A DNA stretch of 64,000 nt from Coriobacteriia bacterium (lineage in GTDB: Bacteria; Actinomycetota; Coriobacteriia; Anaerosomatales; Anaerosomataceae): positions 1 to 64,000 of the forward strand of contig JAUSBK010000007.1 of NCBI GenBank assembly GCA_030652115.1. Reading direction: 5' to 3'. The stretch's first letter is position 1; each line of letters starts with the position of its first letter. The notes under the pieces were generated by a model. That model did not search any database. It had not been told where the DNA came from and worked only from the letters and a program-made list of their open reading frames with translations. A program made the translations under genes and the position numbers. Below, in pieces: positions 8,869 through 19,249 of the stretch.

Positions 8869-10619
8869 ATGAAAGTGACCGCAGCACAGGCCATCGTCAA
8901 GTCGCTCGAAGCCGAGGGTGTCGAGGTCGTATTCGGCTACCCCGGCGGTGTGGTTCTGCCGCTCTTTGACGCGCTGTACGAGGCGCCGTCGATCCGCGTG
9001 ATCCTCACCCGGCACGAGCAGGGTGCCACGCACGCGGCGGATGCGTACGCGCGCGTGACCGGCAAGCCCGGCGTCGTGATCGTCACGAGCGGGCCGGGGG
9101 CGGCCAACACGGTCACCGGCATCGCGAACGCCTACATGGACTCGGTGCCGCTGGTGGTGATCACCGGCCAGGTGGCCACGCATGTCCTCGGCACCGACGC
9201 GTTCCAGGAGACCGACATCACGGGCATCACCATCCCGATCACAAAGCACAACTACCTGCTCGACGACCCGGCCGACGTGCCCGAGGTGATGGCCGAGGCG
9301 TTCCACATCGCCTCGACCGGTCGTCCCGGACCGGTGCTGATCGACCTGCCGGTGGACATCTCGCGCGGCGAGATCATGTTCAAGTATCCCGAGCGCGTGA
9401 ACCTGCCCGGCTACAAGCCCACCATCAAGGGCCACGCCAAGCAGATCAAAGACGCTGCTACGCTGATCTCCAAGGCGCGCAAGCCGCTTCTGTACGTGGG
9501 CGGTGGCGTGCTCTCGAGCAACGCGGCCAGGGAGCTCAAGGAGCTTGCCGAGCTGATGCAGCTTCCTGTGGTGACCACGCTCATGGGCAAAGGCGCGTTC
9601 CCGGAGGACCACCACCTCTTCGTGGGCATGCCGGGCATGCACGGCGGCAAGTTCACCAACTACGCGATCACCGAGACCGACCTGCTCTTCGGCATCGGCG
9701 TGCGCTTCGACGACCGCGTGACCGGCAAGCTTGCCACCTTCGCGAACAAGGCCAAGGTCATCCATGCCGACATCGACCCGGCGGAGATCGGCAAGAACCG
9801 CAGCGTGGACCTGCCGATCGTGGGAGACGCGAAGTCCGTTCTAGTTGGCATCATCTCCGAGCTGCGCAAGATGAACGCCGAGCCGCGCACGGAGGCGTGG
9901 ATGCGCGTCATCGATGACTGGCGGACGCGGTACCCGTTCCACTACCACGCCTCCGAGACGTCGATCATGCCCGAGTATGCGGTCGAGCGCGTCCGCGAGC
10001 TCACGAAGGACCGCCCCACCGTGTACTGCACCGAGGTGGGCCAGAACCAGATGTGGTCCTGCCAGTACTTGAAGATCCGCGAACCGCGGACGTGGGCGTC
10101 CTCCGGCGGCCTCGGCACGATGGGCTTTGGCCTTCCGGCCGCCATCGGCGCGCAGCTCGGCCGGCCAGACTACCTCGTGATCGACATCGCCGGCGACGGC
10201 TCCATTCAGATGAACAGCCAGGAACTCGCTACGGCGGCCATCAACAAGCTGCCGGTCAAGGTCGTCATCCTGAACAACGGCTACCTCGGCATGGTGCGTC
10301 AGTGGCAGGAGCTCTTCTACGACAAGCGCTACTCGAGCTCCACGTTGCCGCAGGACTGCCCCGACTTTGTGAAGCTCGCCGAGGCGTACGGCGCATTCGG
10401 CGTGCGGGCCACCACGCCGGCCGAGCTCGATGAGGCTCTGATCGCGGCGTTCGCCTACGACGGCCCGGCGATCGTTGACGTCCGCGTGGAGCGCGAAGAG
10501 AACGTGTTCCCGATGGTGGCGCCCGGCGGTTCGATCGATGAGATGCTCGGTGGAATCCCGGGAGGCCCCGTCTCCGACATGTTGGATGCCGAGGAGTTCC
10601 TCGAGGAGGTGTGGGAGTA

Positions 10620-10620
<1 letters not shown>
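8869..10620 (+). CDS. ilvB: Acetolactate synthase large (catalytic) subunit
   Basis: This ThDP-dependent enzyme joins pyruvate to hydroxyethyl-ThDP, giving acetolactate (valine/leucine) or acetohydroxybutyrate (isoleucine). The 583 residues show GYPGG and RHEQGATHAADAYAR with the catalytic Glu, a central FAD-type domain, and the ThDP-binding motif beginning GDGSIQMN and ending in NN. The ATG follows a strong AGGAGGTG. The last base of its stop codon is the first base of the ilvN ATG, so the two subunits are translationally coupled. Confidence 0.97.
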
Positions 10621-12153
<1,533 letters not shown>

Positions 12154-12154
<1 letters not shown>

Positions 12155-12196
12155 TGACGCAGCGATGCGAGCCGTAGGCTCGCACGTCTGCGTCAC
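12154..12196 (+). terminator. Strong hairpin directly after ilvC
   Basis: GTGACGCAG and TGCGAGCC pair with GGCTCGCA and CTGCGTCAC across a GTA loop, with only a small internal loop. The hairpin begins on the last base of the ilvC stop. It lacks a T tract, so it may be a terminator for a GC-rich host, an mRNA 3'-end stabiliser, or part of the next gene's leader. Confidence 0.6.
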
Positions 12197-12197
12197 G

Positions 12198-12233
12198 CCG
12201 TGCATCGAGCGGACTACTGCCGCTCATGCACGG
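12198..12233 (+). promoter_or_regulatory. Second strong hairpin upstream of the aminotransferase gene
   Basis: CCGTGCAT-c-GAGCGG (12198-12212) pairs with CCGCTC-ATGCACGG (12220-12233) around a 7-nt loop, one base after the previous hairpin. Tandem perfect hairpins in a 148-bp gap suggest termination plus a structured leader for the downstream serine genes. No known riboswitch class was recognised. Confidence 0.45.
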
Positions 12234-12302
12234 CCGCACGGTACGAAACGCCGTCTCATGCCGGGGCCGGCGAGGATAGTACCCCTGAGAGGAAGTTGAA
12301 CG

Positions 12303-13448
12303 ATGCAGAAGAAGTACCTGATGACGCCGGGCCCCACGCCGGTACCCGCCGAGGTGCTGCTCACGCAGGCCGCACCGATCATCCACCACCGCACGCCCGA
12401 CTTCTCGGCGGCCTTCAAGCAGGCTATCGAGGGCTTGAAGTACGTCTTCCAGACCGAGGGCGACGTGCTGCTGTTCGCAAGTTCGGGCACCGGCGTGATG
12501 GAGGCTGCGATCGCCAACAGCTTCTGCGCGGGTGACACCGTGGTCGTGTGCCGCAACGGCAAGTTCGGCGATCGCCAGAAGAACATCGCCGAGGTCTACG
12601 GCCTCAACATCATCGACCTCAAGTACGAGTGGACGAGCGTAGTGGACCCGGCCGACGTGGCCACGGCCCTCGAGGAGAACCCGGGCGTGCGCGGCGTGAT
12701 CGTCACGCAGTCCGAGACCTCCTCGGGCGTACTGAACGACGTGAAGGCCATCGGCGCGATCGTGGCCGAGTACCCCGACTGCCTGCTCATCGTGGACAGC
12801 ATCACGGGCATCGGCGCAGTGGACTGCAAGACCGACGAGTGGGGTCTCGATATCGTGATGACCGGCTCGCAGAAGGGTCTCATGCTCCCGCCGGGCCTTG
12901 CCGCCTGCACCGTGAGCGAGAAGGCTTGGAAGGCCTACGAGCGCTCCACGCTGCCGAAGTTCTACTTCGACTTCATGAAGTACAAGAAGAACATCGCCAA
13001 CGACACCACGCCGTTCACCCCGGCCGTCTCGCTCGTGCTCGGTCTCGTGGTCTCGCTTCAGATGATCATGGACGAGGGCCTCGAGAACACCATCGCCCGT
13101 CACGCCAAGCTCGCCGAGGCCACCCGCAAGGGCTGCGAGGCGCTCGGCCTCACGCTCTTCGCGCCGGCCGAAGGTCGCGGCAGCGCGGTCACGCCCGTGT
13201 GGGTTCCGGAGGGCGTGGACGGCAAGAAGATCGTGAGCATCCTCAAGAACAAGTACGGCATCACCATCGCCGGCGGCCAGGACGACTACGCGGGCAAGAT
13301 CTTCCGCGTGGGGCACCTCGGCTACTTCGGCGAGTTCGACATCATCACCACGCTTGCGGGCCTCGAGATGACGCTCGCCGAGCTGGGCTACGAGTTCGAG
13401 CGCGGCGCGGGAATCGTTGCCGCCGAAGCCGTCTTCATGGGGGAGTAG
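12303..13448 (+). CDS. Class V aminotransferase, alanine-glyoxylate / serine-pyruvate type
   Basis: This 381-residue PLP enzyme starts MQKKYLMTPGPTPVP. It carries SSGTGVMEAAI for cofactor phosphate binding and GSQKGLMLPPG, where the Lys should form the Schiff base. The family exchanges amino groups between alanine, serine, glyoxylate and pyruvate. Because serA begins only six bases after its stop, the likely local job is the transamination step of serine synthesis (3-phosphohydroxypyruvate to phosphoserine), replacing a classical SerC; this is inference from context. The start ATG follows GAGAGGAAG. Serine-glyoxylate aminotransferase is the main alternative. Confidence 0.88.
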   Translation: MQKKYLMTPGPTPVPAEVLLTQAAPIIHHRTPDFSAAFKQAIEGLKYVFQTEGDVLLFASSGTGVMEAAIANSFCAGDTVVVCRNGKFGDRQKNIAEVYGLNIIDLKYEWTSVVDPADVATALEENPGVRGVIVTQSETSSGVLNDVKAIGAIVAEYPDCLLIVDSITGIGAVDCKTDEWGLDIVMTGSQKGLMLPPGLAACTVSEKAWKAYERSTLPKFYFDFMKYKKNIANDTTPFTPAVSLVLGLVVSLQMIMDEGLENTIARHAKLAEATRKGCEALGLTLFAPAEGRGSAVTPVWVPEGVDGKKIVSILKNKYGITIAGGQDDYAGKIFRVGHLGYFGEFDIITTLAGLEMTLAELGYEFERGAGIVAAEAVFMGE

Positions 13449-13453
13449 ACACG

Positions 13454-15037
13454 ATGAAGGTACTGGTAGCAGACAAGATCAGCGACAGCGGCATCGAGAA
13501 GCTCCGTGCCGACGGCTACGAGGTAGACGTCAAGACGGGGCTCTCCGAGGACGAGCTGGTGGCGATCATCGCGGAGTACGACGCCATGATCGTGCGCTCG
13601 GCCACCAAGGCCACCCGCCCGATCATCGAGGCCGGCGGCAAGCTCAAGATCATCGGTCGCGCCGGCGTGGGCATCGACAATGTGGACGTGGCCGCGGCCA
13701 CCGAGCGCGGCGTGATCGTGTGCAACGCACCGACCTCCAACATCGTGTCGGCCGCCGAGCAGACCATCACGCTGATGCTCGCCACCGCGCGCAACACCGC
13801 GCAGGCGAACGCCAGCATGAAGCAGGGCAAGTGGGAGCGCTCCAAGTTCACCGGTACCGAGGTGTACGAGAAGACGCTCGCCATCGTGGGCCTCGGCCGC
13901 ATCGGCACGCTCGTGGCAGAGCGCGCCCGCGGGCTGGGGATGAAGCTCATCGGCTACGACCCCTATACGAGCGAGGAGCGCGCCGCGTCGCTTGGCGTGA
14001 CGCTCTACCCGACGATCGACGAGCTCCTGCCGCTGGCCGACTTCCTCACGGTGCACCTGCCGAAAACGAAAGAGACCATCGGCATGTTCGGCGCCGAGCA
14101 GTTCGGCAAGATGAAGGACGGCGTGCGGCTCGTGAACACCGCCCGCGGCGGCATCTACCAGATGGACGCCCTCGTGGACGCGCTCAAGAGCGGCAAGGTG
14201 TCCTCGGCTGGCATCGACGTGTTCGAGGTCGAGCCGTGCACCGAGTCGCCGCTCCACGAGCTGGAGAACGTCGTGCTCACGCCGCACCTTGGCGCGTCCA
14301 CCGAGGAGGCTCAGGACCGTGCCGGCGACCAGATCGCCGAGCTCATCGCCGCCGGGCTGCGTGGCGACATGGTGGAGACGGCCGTGAATATCGCGCCGGT
14401 GCCGCCGGAAGTGATGGAGGCCGTGGGGCCGTACGTGCCGGTGGCCGAGGCGCTCGGCACCGGTATCGGCCAGATCGCACGGGGCCCGGTCTCGCAGATC
14501 GAGGTTCACTTCATCGGTCATCTCGCCGACCAGGACACCCGCATCCTCAAGACCGCGATGCTCAAGGGTCTGCTCACCGTGGTGGGCCAGGACGCGGTGA
14601 ACTTCGTGAACGCGAACCACTATGCCGAGCAGCGCGGGATCTCGGTCACCGAGAACAAGCGCGTTGAGAGCATGGACTACGTGAGCCTGATGGTCGTTGT
14701 GGCCAAGGCCGGCGACCGCGAGTTCAAGCTGGGCGCCACGCTCATCGGCAAGAAGAACGAGCCGCGCCTCGTGGTGTTCAACGAGTTCGCGATCGACATG
14801 GCGCCGTCGGCGCACATGCTGTTCATGGAGTACTCGGACGTGCCCGGCGTCGTGGGCAAGGTGGGTACCGCACTCGGCGAAAACGAGATCAACATCGCGT
14901 CGATGCAAGTGGGCCGCACGGGCGAGGGTGGCACGGCGCTCATGGGCATCAACGTGGACACGGCGATCCCCGACGCGCTCATGGAGCGCATCAACGCCAA
15001 GGCCGAGGTGTCCGAGGCCTGGAACATCGAGCTGTAG
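13454..15037 (+). CDS. serA: D-3-phosphoglycerate dehydrogenase
   Basis: SerA oxidises 3-phosphoglycerate to 3-phosphohydroxypyruvate, the first step to serine. The 527 residues give the long type. A formate/glycerate dehydrogenase catalytic domain contains the NAD motif GLGRIGTLVAERARG and the active-site region VNTARGGIYQ, and a His is in LTPHLGASTEEAQ. An intervening domain and a C-terminal ACT domain (YSDVPGVVGKVGTALGENEINIA) follow; the ACT domain usually gives serine feedback control. The ATG at 13454 fits the normal N terminus MKVLVADKISDSG. It forms a two-gene unit with the aminotransferase and ends at a strong terminator. Confidence 0.96.
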   Translation: MKVLVADKISDSGIEKLRADGYEVDVKTGLSEDELVAIIAEYDAMIVRSATKATRPIIEAGGKLKIIGRAGVGIDNVDVAAATERGVIVCNAPTSNIVSAAEQTITLMLATARNTAQANASMKQGKWERSKFTGTEVYEKTLAIVGLGRIGTLVAERARGLGMKLIGYDPYTSEERAASLGVTLYPTIDELLPLADFLTVHLPKTKETIGMFGAEQFGKMKDGVRLVNTARGGIYQMDALVDALKSGKVSSAGIDVFEVEPCTESPLHELENVVLTPHLGASTEEAQDRAGDQIAELIAAGLRGDMVETAVNIAPVPPEVMEAVGPYVPVAEALGTGIGQIARGPVSQIEVHFIGHLADQDTRILKTAMLKGLLTVVGQDAVNFVNANHYAEQRGISVTENKRVESMDYVSLMVVVAKAGDREFKLGATLIGKKNEPRLVVFNEFAIDMAPSAHMLFMEYSDVPGVVGKVGTALGENEINIASMQVGRTGEGGTALMGINVDTAIPDALMERINAKAEVSEAWNIEL

Positions 15038-15050
15038 GCAACGGCTCTCA

Positions 15051-15094
15051 GGACACGCAAGGGCCGGGGGCGGTTCCCCGGCCCTTGCGTGTCC
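15051..15094 (+). terminator. Strong terminator hairpin after serA
   Basis: GGACACGCAAGGGCCGGGG (15051-15069) pairs perfectly over 19 bp with 15076-15094 around a 6-nt loop. No T tract follows. Its position 13 bp after the serA stop marks the end of the ilv/ser block. Confidence 0.75.
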
Positions 15095-15131
15095 GCGCTA
15101 CACGAAGCACTCATCAGGGTATGAAGCGGTC

Positions 15132-18100
15132 ATGCGAAGAGCCTCAGATCCGGGCCGGGTGAGCGTTCCTGCAACCTGGCTTGCCACCATCGCGATCGCG
15201 GGAACCCTCGTGATCCTGAGTGCAGGCGCCGCGTTCTACACCCGGCAGTCGAGCGAGTTGCGGGACCAGGCGCAGCGGGATCTCGAGTCCATAGCCATTC
15301 TCAAAGTTGATCAGATCGTGCAGTGGCGCGAGGACCGGCTTGCGGATGGCGCCAGGGCGACCCAGGGTCCCGGGATGCGCGGCATCGCACATGAATGGCT
15401 CGCTAGCCCCTCGCCCGAGGGCCTACTGGCACTCAAGCGGGCGCTCGAGTCGCAACTCTTCGGAGACCGCTATCGCTCGGCGCTGCTCGTCTCGCCAGAG
15501 GGCGAGATTCTCGCGCAGGTGGGCGAAGAGCGCGAGAGCATCGCCGACGAAGTGCGCGAGACCGTGAGAATCGCGGGTTCAAGTCGCACGGCCGTGCTGA
15601 CCGACGTATACCGGACCGAGACGGACACGACCCCGGATCTCGATGTGGTCGCGCCGCTCTTCGATTCCGAGACAGGCGAGTATCTTGCCGCCATCGTGCT
15701 CAGTACCGATGCGGAGGACTTCCTCTTCCCTGTGCTCAGTCGATGGACACGTGAAAGCCGCACCGCGGAGACGCTGCTCGTTCGCCGTGACGGCGAGGAT
15801 GCGCTCTACATCAACGACATACGTCACCGCGATGACAGCGCGCTCTCCCTGCGCGAGCCGTTGTCCGCAACTGACGTTCCCGCAGTGCAGGCCGTCCTCG
15901 GCCGCACCGGGACGTTCGAGGGCGTGGACTACCGGGGCGAGCCCGTGCTCGCTTACCTCGCGCGCGTCCCGGCCTCAGGGTGGTTCATGGTGGCGAAGAT
16001 CGACTCGGAGGAGGCCTTTGACGCGTGGACCGTCCGCTCCCGGTACATCATCGTCGTTGTGGTCTTGATGGTGCTCAGCCTACTGGGAACGCTCACCTAC
16101 GTTTGGCAACGCCTGAACGCCGGGCGTCTCGCACGGCTGCTCGACACCGAGCGCGCGAGACGGGAGGCGGACGAGCGCCTCGCAGTCACGCTAGCAAGCA
16201 TCGGCGACGGGGTCATCTTGTGCGACACCAACTCCAGGATCGAGTTCATGAACCCGATCGCCGAGGAACTCACGGGCTGGTCCCTCGCAGAGGCAAGAGG
16301 CGAGCCCCTGCTCAACGTCTTTGCACTCTTCAACGAGTACACCCGCGCCAAGGTCGAGGATCCCGTTATGCGCGTGCTGCGCGAGGGCATCGTAGTGGGC
16401 TTGGCGAATCATACGGTCCTGCAATCACGCCATGGCACGAAGACGGCGATCGCGGACAGCGGCGCGCCGGTCAGGAACGAGAACGGCGAGATAACCGGTG
16501 CCGTGTTGGTGTTCAGGGACCAGACACAGGAGCGGGAGGCGCGCCGGGCGCTCGAAGATAGCGAAAAGCGCTTTCGCCTGCTCGTGGAGGGCGCGCCGGA
16601 CGCGATCTTCGTGCAAACCAACATGCGCTTCGCCTACCTCAACGAGGCCGCGTGGCGCTTGTATGGCGCTCAGTCACCCGACGAGCTCCTTGGAGCTCCC
16701 GTTTTCGAGAGGTTCCACCCGGACTTCCACGAAATGGTCATGGGGCGAATCGAAGCCCTCAGTGTGCGTCGTGAACCGCAGAAGGCCACCGACCAGGTCC
16801 ACATTCGGCTGGACGGCAGTCCGGTCCATGTCGAGGTCTCGGCGGTACCGATCACGTACGAAGGAGAGGGCGGCGCGCTGGTGTTCGTGCGCGATGCCAC
16901 CGAGCGCGTTCGGAACGACGCGGTCGAGCGAATCAGAACGGGACTACTCGAGTTCGAGCGCGATCACACGCTCGACGAGCTGCTGCGCGAGGCGCTGGAT
17001 CGTGTGACCGAGCTGGTGGCTAGCCCGATTGGCTTCTTCCACTTCGTGGAGTCCGACCAGACGACGCTTTCCTTGCAGGCGTGGTCCACGAGCACGCTTG
17101 AGCAGTACTGCACGGCCGAAGGCGGCGGACTGCACTACAGTCTCGACGAAGCCGGCGTCTGGGCAGACTGCATCCGCCAACGAAGAGTCGTTGTGCACAA
17201 CGACTATGAGTCTCTCACCGACAGGCACGGCCTTCCGGAGGGTCACGCTCCTCTGGTGCGGGAGATCCTCGTTCCCGTGATGCGCGGCGACCGGGTAGTG
17301 GCAGTCGTCGGCGTGGGCAACAGGGCGGAGGAGTACACAGAAGACGACGTTCGCGTGGTTTCCTACCTGGCAGACGTTGCGTGGGAAATCGCTCAACACA
17401 AACGCACCGAGCAGGCGCTGAAGGCGAGCGATGAACTACTCCGCACAGCCGGGAGCCTCGCCAACTTTGGCGCGTGGCGAGTCGACCTTGGCTCGGGGGA
17501 GATGTACTGGTCACCGGTGGTAGCGCGCATCCATGAGGTGCCCGAGGGCTTTGCGCCCTCGGTCGATGAAGGGATCGCCTTCTACGCTCCCGAGTACCGT
17601 GATCGGATAACCGAGGTGTTCACCGCGTGCGTCACCGAGGGCGTGCCCTACGACGAGGAGATGCAGATCCTCACTGCGAACGGCAAGCGCGTATGGGTGA
17701 GGACCAACGGAGTCGCCGTCCGCGACGAAGCGGGTCAGATAGTAGCGGTCCATGGGGGCTTCCAGGACATCACGGACCAGAAGCTCGCCGAGGCCGAACT
17801 GAAGCAACACCGCGATCACCTCGAGGAGCTCGTGGCTGAGAGGACGCACGAGCTCGAGGAGACCAACGAGCGTCTGGAGGAGGCCACCAAGGCCAAGAGC
17901 CGGTTCCTCGCCAACATGAGCCATGAGCTGAGGACGCCGATGAACTCGATCATCGGCTTCTCGGGGCTGCTCAGCCAGGGCATGAGCGGCGAGCTCACAC
18001 CCGCGCAGCACCTGCAAACCGATCTCATCTACAGTGCGGGGCGACACCTTCTCACGCTCATCAATGCGGTGCTTGATATCTCCAAGGTGGAGGCGGGGCG

Positions 18101-18575
18101 CATGGACGTGGTCCTTGCGCTGTGTGACCCGACGGACACCGCCTCGAAGGTGGTCGAGACACTGAAGGCACTCGCGGACGAGAAGAAGCTCGCTATCGTG
18201 TTCGAGCGCCCCGACGAGCCGATCAGCCTCACGACCGACGAGCGAAAGATGAAGCAGATTCTGATGAACCTCATCGGAAACGCCATCAAGTTCACGGACG
18301 ACGGAGAGATCACGGTCAGCGTGTCATCAACCTCGGAAGGCGGCGCTGAGATCGCGGTTCGTGACACCGGGCCGGGGATCGCCGAGGAGGACCTTCCTCG
18401 GCTCTTCGAGCCGTTCTTCCGGCTCGAACAAACAGGCGCAGAGAAGGCGGAGGGAACCGGGCTCGGTTTGGCGCTCTCACTCGAATACGCGCGGCTGCTC
18501 GGAGGCTCAATCCGGGCGGAGAGCGCCCTGGGTGAGGGCTCGGTCTTCACGCTCGTGCTACCGGCGGCCGGGTAG
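15132..18575 (+). CDS. Membrane multi-sensor histidine kinase (dCache-like, PAS x3, GAF, HisKA, HATPase)
   Basis: This hybrid-input sensor kinase has 1147 residues. TM1 is at about 14-35, an extracytoplasmic Cache-like sensor at about 36-300, and TM2 at about 304-324 (YIIVVVVLMVLSLLGTL). PAS domains lie near 345-460, 470-590 and 765-890, a GAF domain near 605-755, and a short coiled coil near 890-920. HisKA has the phospho-acceptor His in NMSHELRTPMNSIIGF (about 929), and HATPase_c has N (MNLIGNAIKF), G1 (DTGPGIAEEDLPRLFEPFF) and G2 (GTGLGLAL) boxes. It has no receiver domain of its own. The ATG at 15132 fits a signal-anchor; the open frame upstream is the tail of a non-coding frame. The convergent response regulator just downstream is the likely partner. 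Confidence 0.93.
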   Translation: MRRASDPGRVSVPATWLATIAIAGTLVILSAGAAFYTRQSSELRDQAQRDLESIAILKVDQIVQWREDRLADGARATQGPGMRGIAHEWLASPSPEGLLALKRALESQLFGDRYRSALLVSPEGEILAQVGEERESIADEVRETVRIAGSSRTAVLTDVYRTETDTTPDLDVVAPLFDSETGEYLAAIVLSTDAEDFLFPVLSRWTRESRTAETLLVRRDGEDALYINDIRHRDDSALSLREPLSATDVPAVQAVLGRTGTFEGVDYRGEPVLAYLARVPASGWFMVAKIDSEEAFDAWTVRSRYIIVVVVLMVLSLLGTLTYVWQRLNAGRLARLLDTERARREADERLAVTLASIGDGVILCDTNSRIEFMNPIAEELTGWSLAEARGEPLLNVFALFNEYTRAKVEDPVMRVLREGIVVGLANHTVLQSRHGTKTAIADSGAPVRNENGEITGAVLVFRDQTQEREARRALEDSEKRFRLLVEGAPDAIFVQTNMRFAYLNEAAWRLYGAQSPDELLGAPVFERFHPDFHEMVMGRIEALSVRREPQKATDQVHIRLDGSPVHVEVSAVPITYEGEGGALVFVRDATERVRNDAVERIRTGLLEFERDHTLDELLREALDRVTELVASPIGFFHFVESDQTTLSLQAWSTSTLEQYCTAEGGGLHYSLDEAGVWADCIRQRRVVVHNDYESLTDRHGLPEGHAPLVREILVPVMRGDRVVAVVGVGNRAEEYTEDDVRVVSYLADVAWEIAQHKRTEQALKASDELLRTAGSLANFGAWRVDLGSGEMYWSPVVARIHEVPEGFAPSVDEGIAFYAPEYRDRITEVFTACVTEGVPYDEEMQILTANGKRVWVRTNGVAVRDEAGQIVAVHGGFQDITDQKLAEAELKQHRDHLEELVAERTHELEETNERLEEATKAKSRFLANMSHELRTPMNSIIGFSGLLSQGMSGELTPAQHLQTDLIYSAGRHLLTLINAVLDISKVEAGRMDVVLALCDPTDTASKVVETLKALADEKKLAIVFERPDEPISLTTDERKMKQILMNLIGNAIKFTDDGEITVSVSSTSEGGAEIAVRDTGPGIAEEDLPRLFEPFFRLEQTGAEKAEGTGLGLALSLEYARLLGGSIRAESALGEGSVFTLVLPAAG

Positions 18576-18588
18576 GGGCGCACTGCTC

Positions 18589-18996
18589 CTACTGCTGCGC
18601 GGGACAGCCGGCATCAAGCAGGTCTCGAATCGCCTGCGCGAAGCCCACCGGATCGAGCGGCTTGGTTATCACCGCGTCCATCCCTGCCTCGTGACAATCG
18701 CTCACGTGCTCGGCCATTGCGTGTGCAGTGACGCCGACGATGAACAGGTGATCGCCCGTGTCTTTCTCGCGGTCCCGGATGGCGCGGGTGGCTTCGAGCC
18801 CGTCCACAAGCGGCATCTTCACATCCATGAGCACGATGTCGAACTGCCCGGCCGCTGCGGCCTCGACAGCTTCGTTGCCGTTGACCACGCCAGTGGGGGT
18901 TCCACCCGCCAGGGTGACGAGCGTCATGACGAGCCGGAGTGACGGGGGATTGTCCTCGGCGATAAGGAAGGTGACACCGTCGAGAAGGCCGCCCAT
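18589..18996 (-). CDS. Single-domain response regulator (CheY-like receiver)
   Basis: This 135-residue protein is a receiver domain and nothing else: acidic pocket AEDN near the N terminus, phospho-acceptor Asp in IVLMDVKMPLVDG, Thr in VGVTAHA, and Lys in VITKPLD. It has no DNA-binding output, so it may work as a phosphorelay intermediate or by protein contact. It converges on the histidine kinase (stops 13 bp apart), which suggests functional pairing. The sequence is typical of receivers that partner hybrid-type PAS kinases (AHAMAEHVSDCHEAGMD). Confidence 0.93.
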   Translation of the reverse strand: MGGLLDGVTFLIAEDNPPSLRLVMTLVTLAGGTPTGVVNGNEAVEAAAAGQFDIVLMDVKMPLVDGLEATRAIRDREKDTGDHLFIVGVTAHAMAEHVSDCHEAGMDAVITKPLDPVGFAQAIRDLLDAGCPAQQ

Positions 18997-19111
18997 TATC
19001 TCTGCTCCTTGCGCGCCGCCGGCTGCGCGGTTGTGTTCGGCTGGTCCCCCGTATATACCCCCCGGCTGGTTCCGCAGCCCATCGCGGGTAGGCGCTCGAT
19101 GCGCCCTGCGC

Positions 19112-19117
19112 TATACT
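19112..19117 (+). promoter_or_regulatory. Possible -10 element upstream of leuA
   Basis: TATACT at 19112-19117 lies seven bases before an ATG at 19124 and about 130 bp before leuA. No clear -35 hexamer lies 16-18 bp upstream. If transcription starts at the ATG, the short reading frame there would be leaderless. Confidence 0.4.
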
Positions 19118-19123
19118 CCCCGC

Positions 19124-19189
19124 ATGAACGCACCAGCTCACATGCTTCTGGGTACCATCGGACGACTTATGCAGCCGGCCGCCGTCTAG
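19124..19189 (+). CDS. Possible 21-residue leader peptide before leuA
   Basis: This short frame encodes MNAPAHMLLGTIGRLMQPAA plus Val. It starts seven bases after a TATACT and ends 60 bp before leuA. A small hairpin (CCGTC-tagc-GACGG) covers its stop codon. Three leucine codons, two of them adjacent, could allow leucine-dependent attenuation, but this is weak for a leader peptide. It may be chance. Confidence 0.22.
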   Translation: MNAPAHMLLGTIGRLMQPAAV

Positions 19190-19249
19190 CGACGGTTCTC
19201 GCGCCGGCGAACCCGCCCGTACCCGCGTTCGATTCGCAAGGAGCATCCC

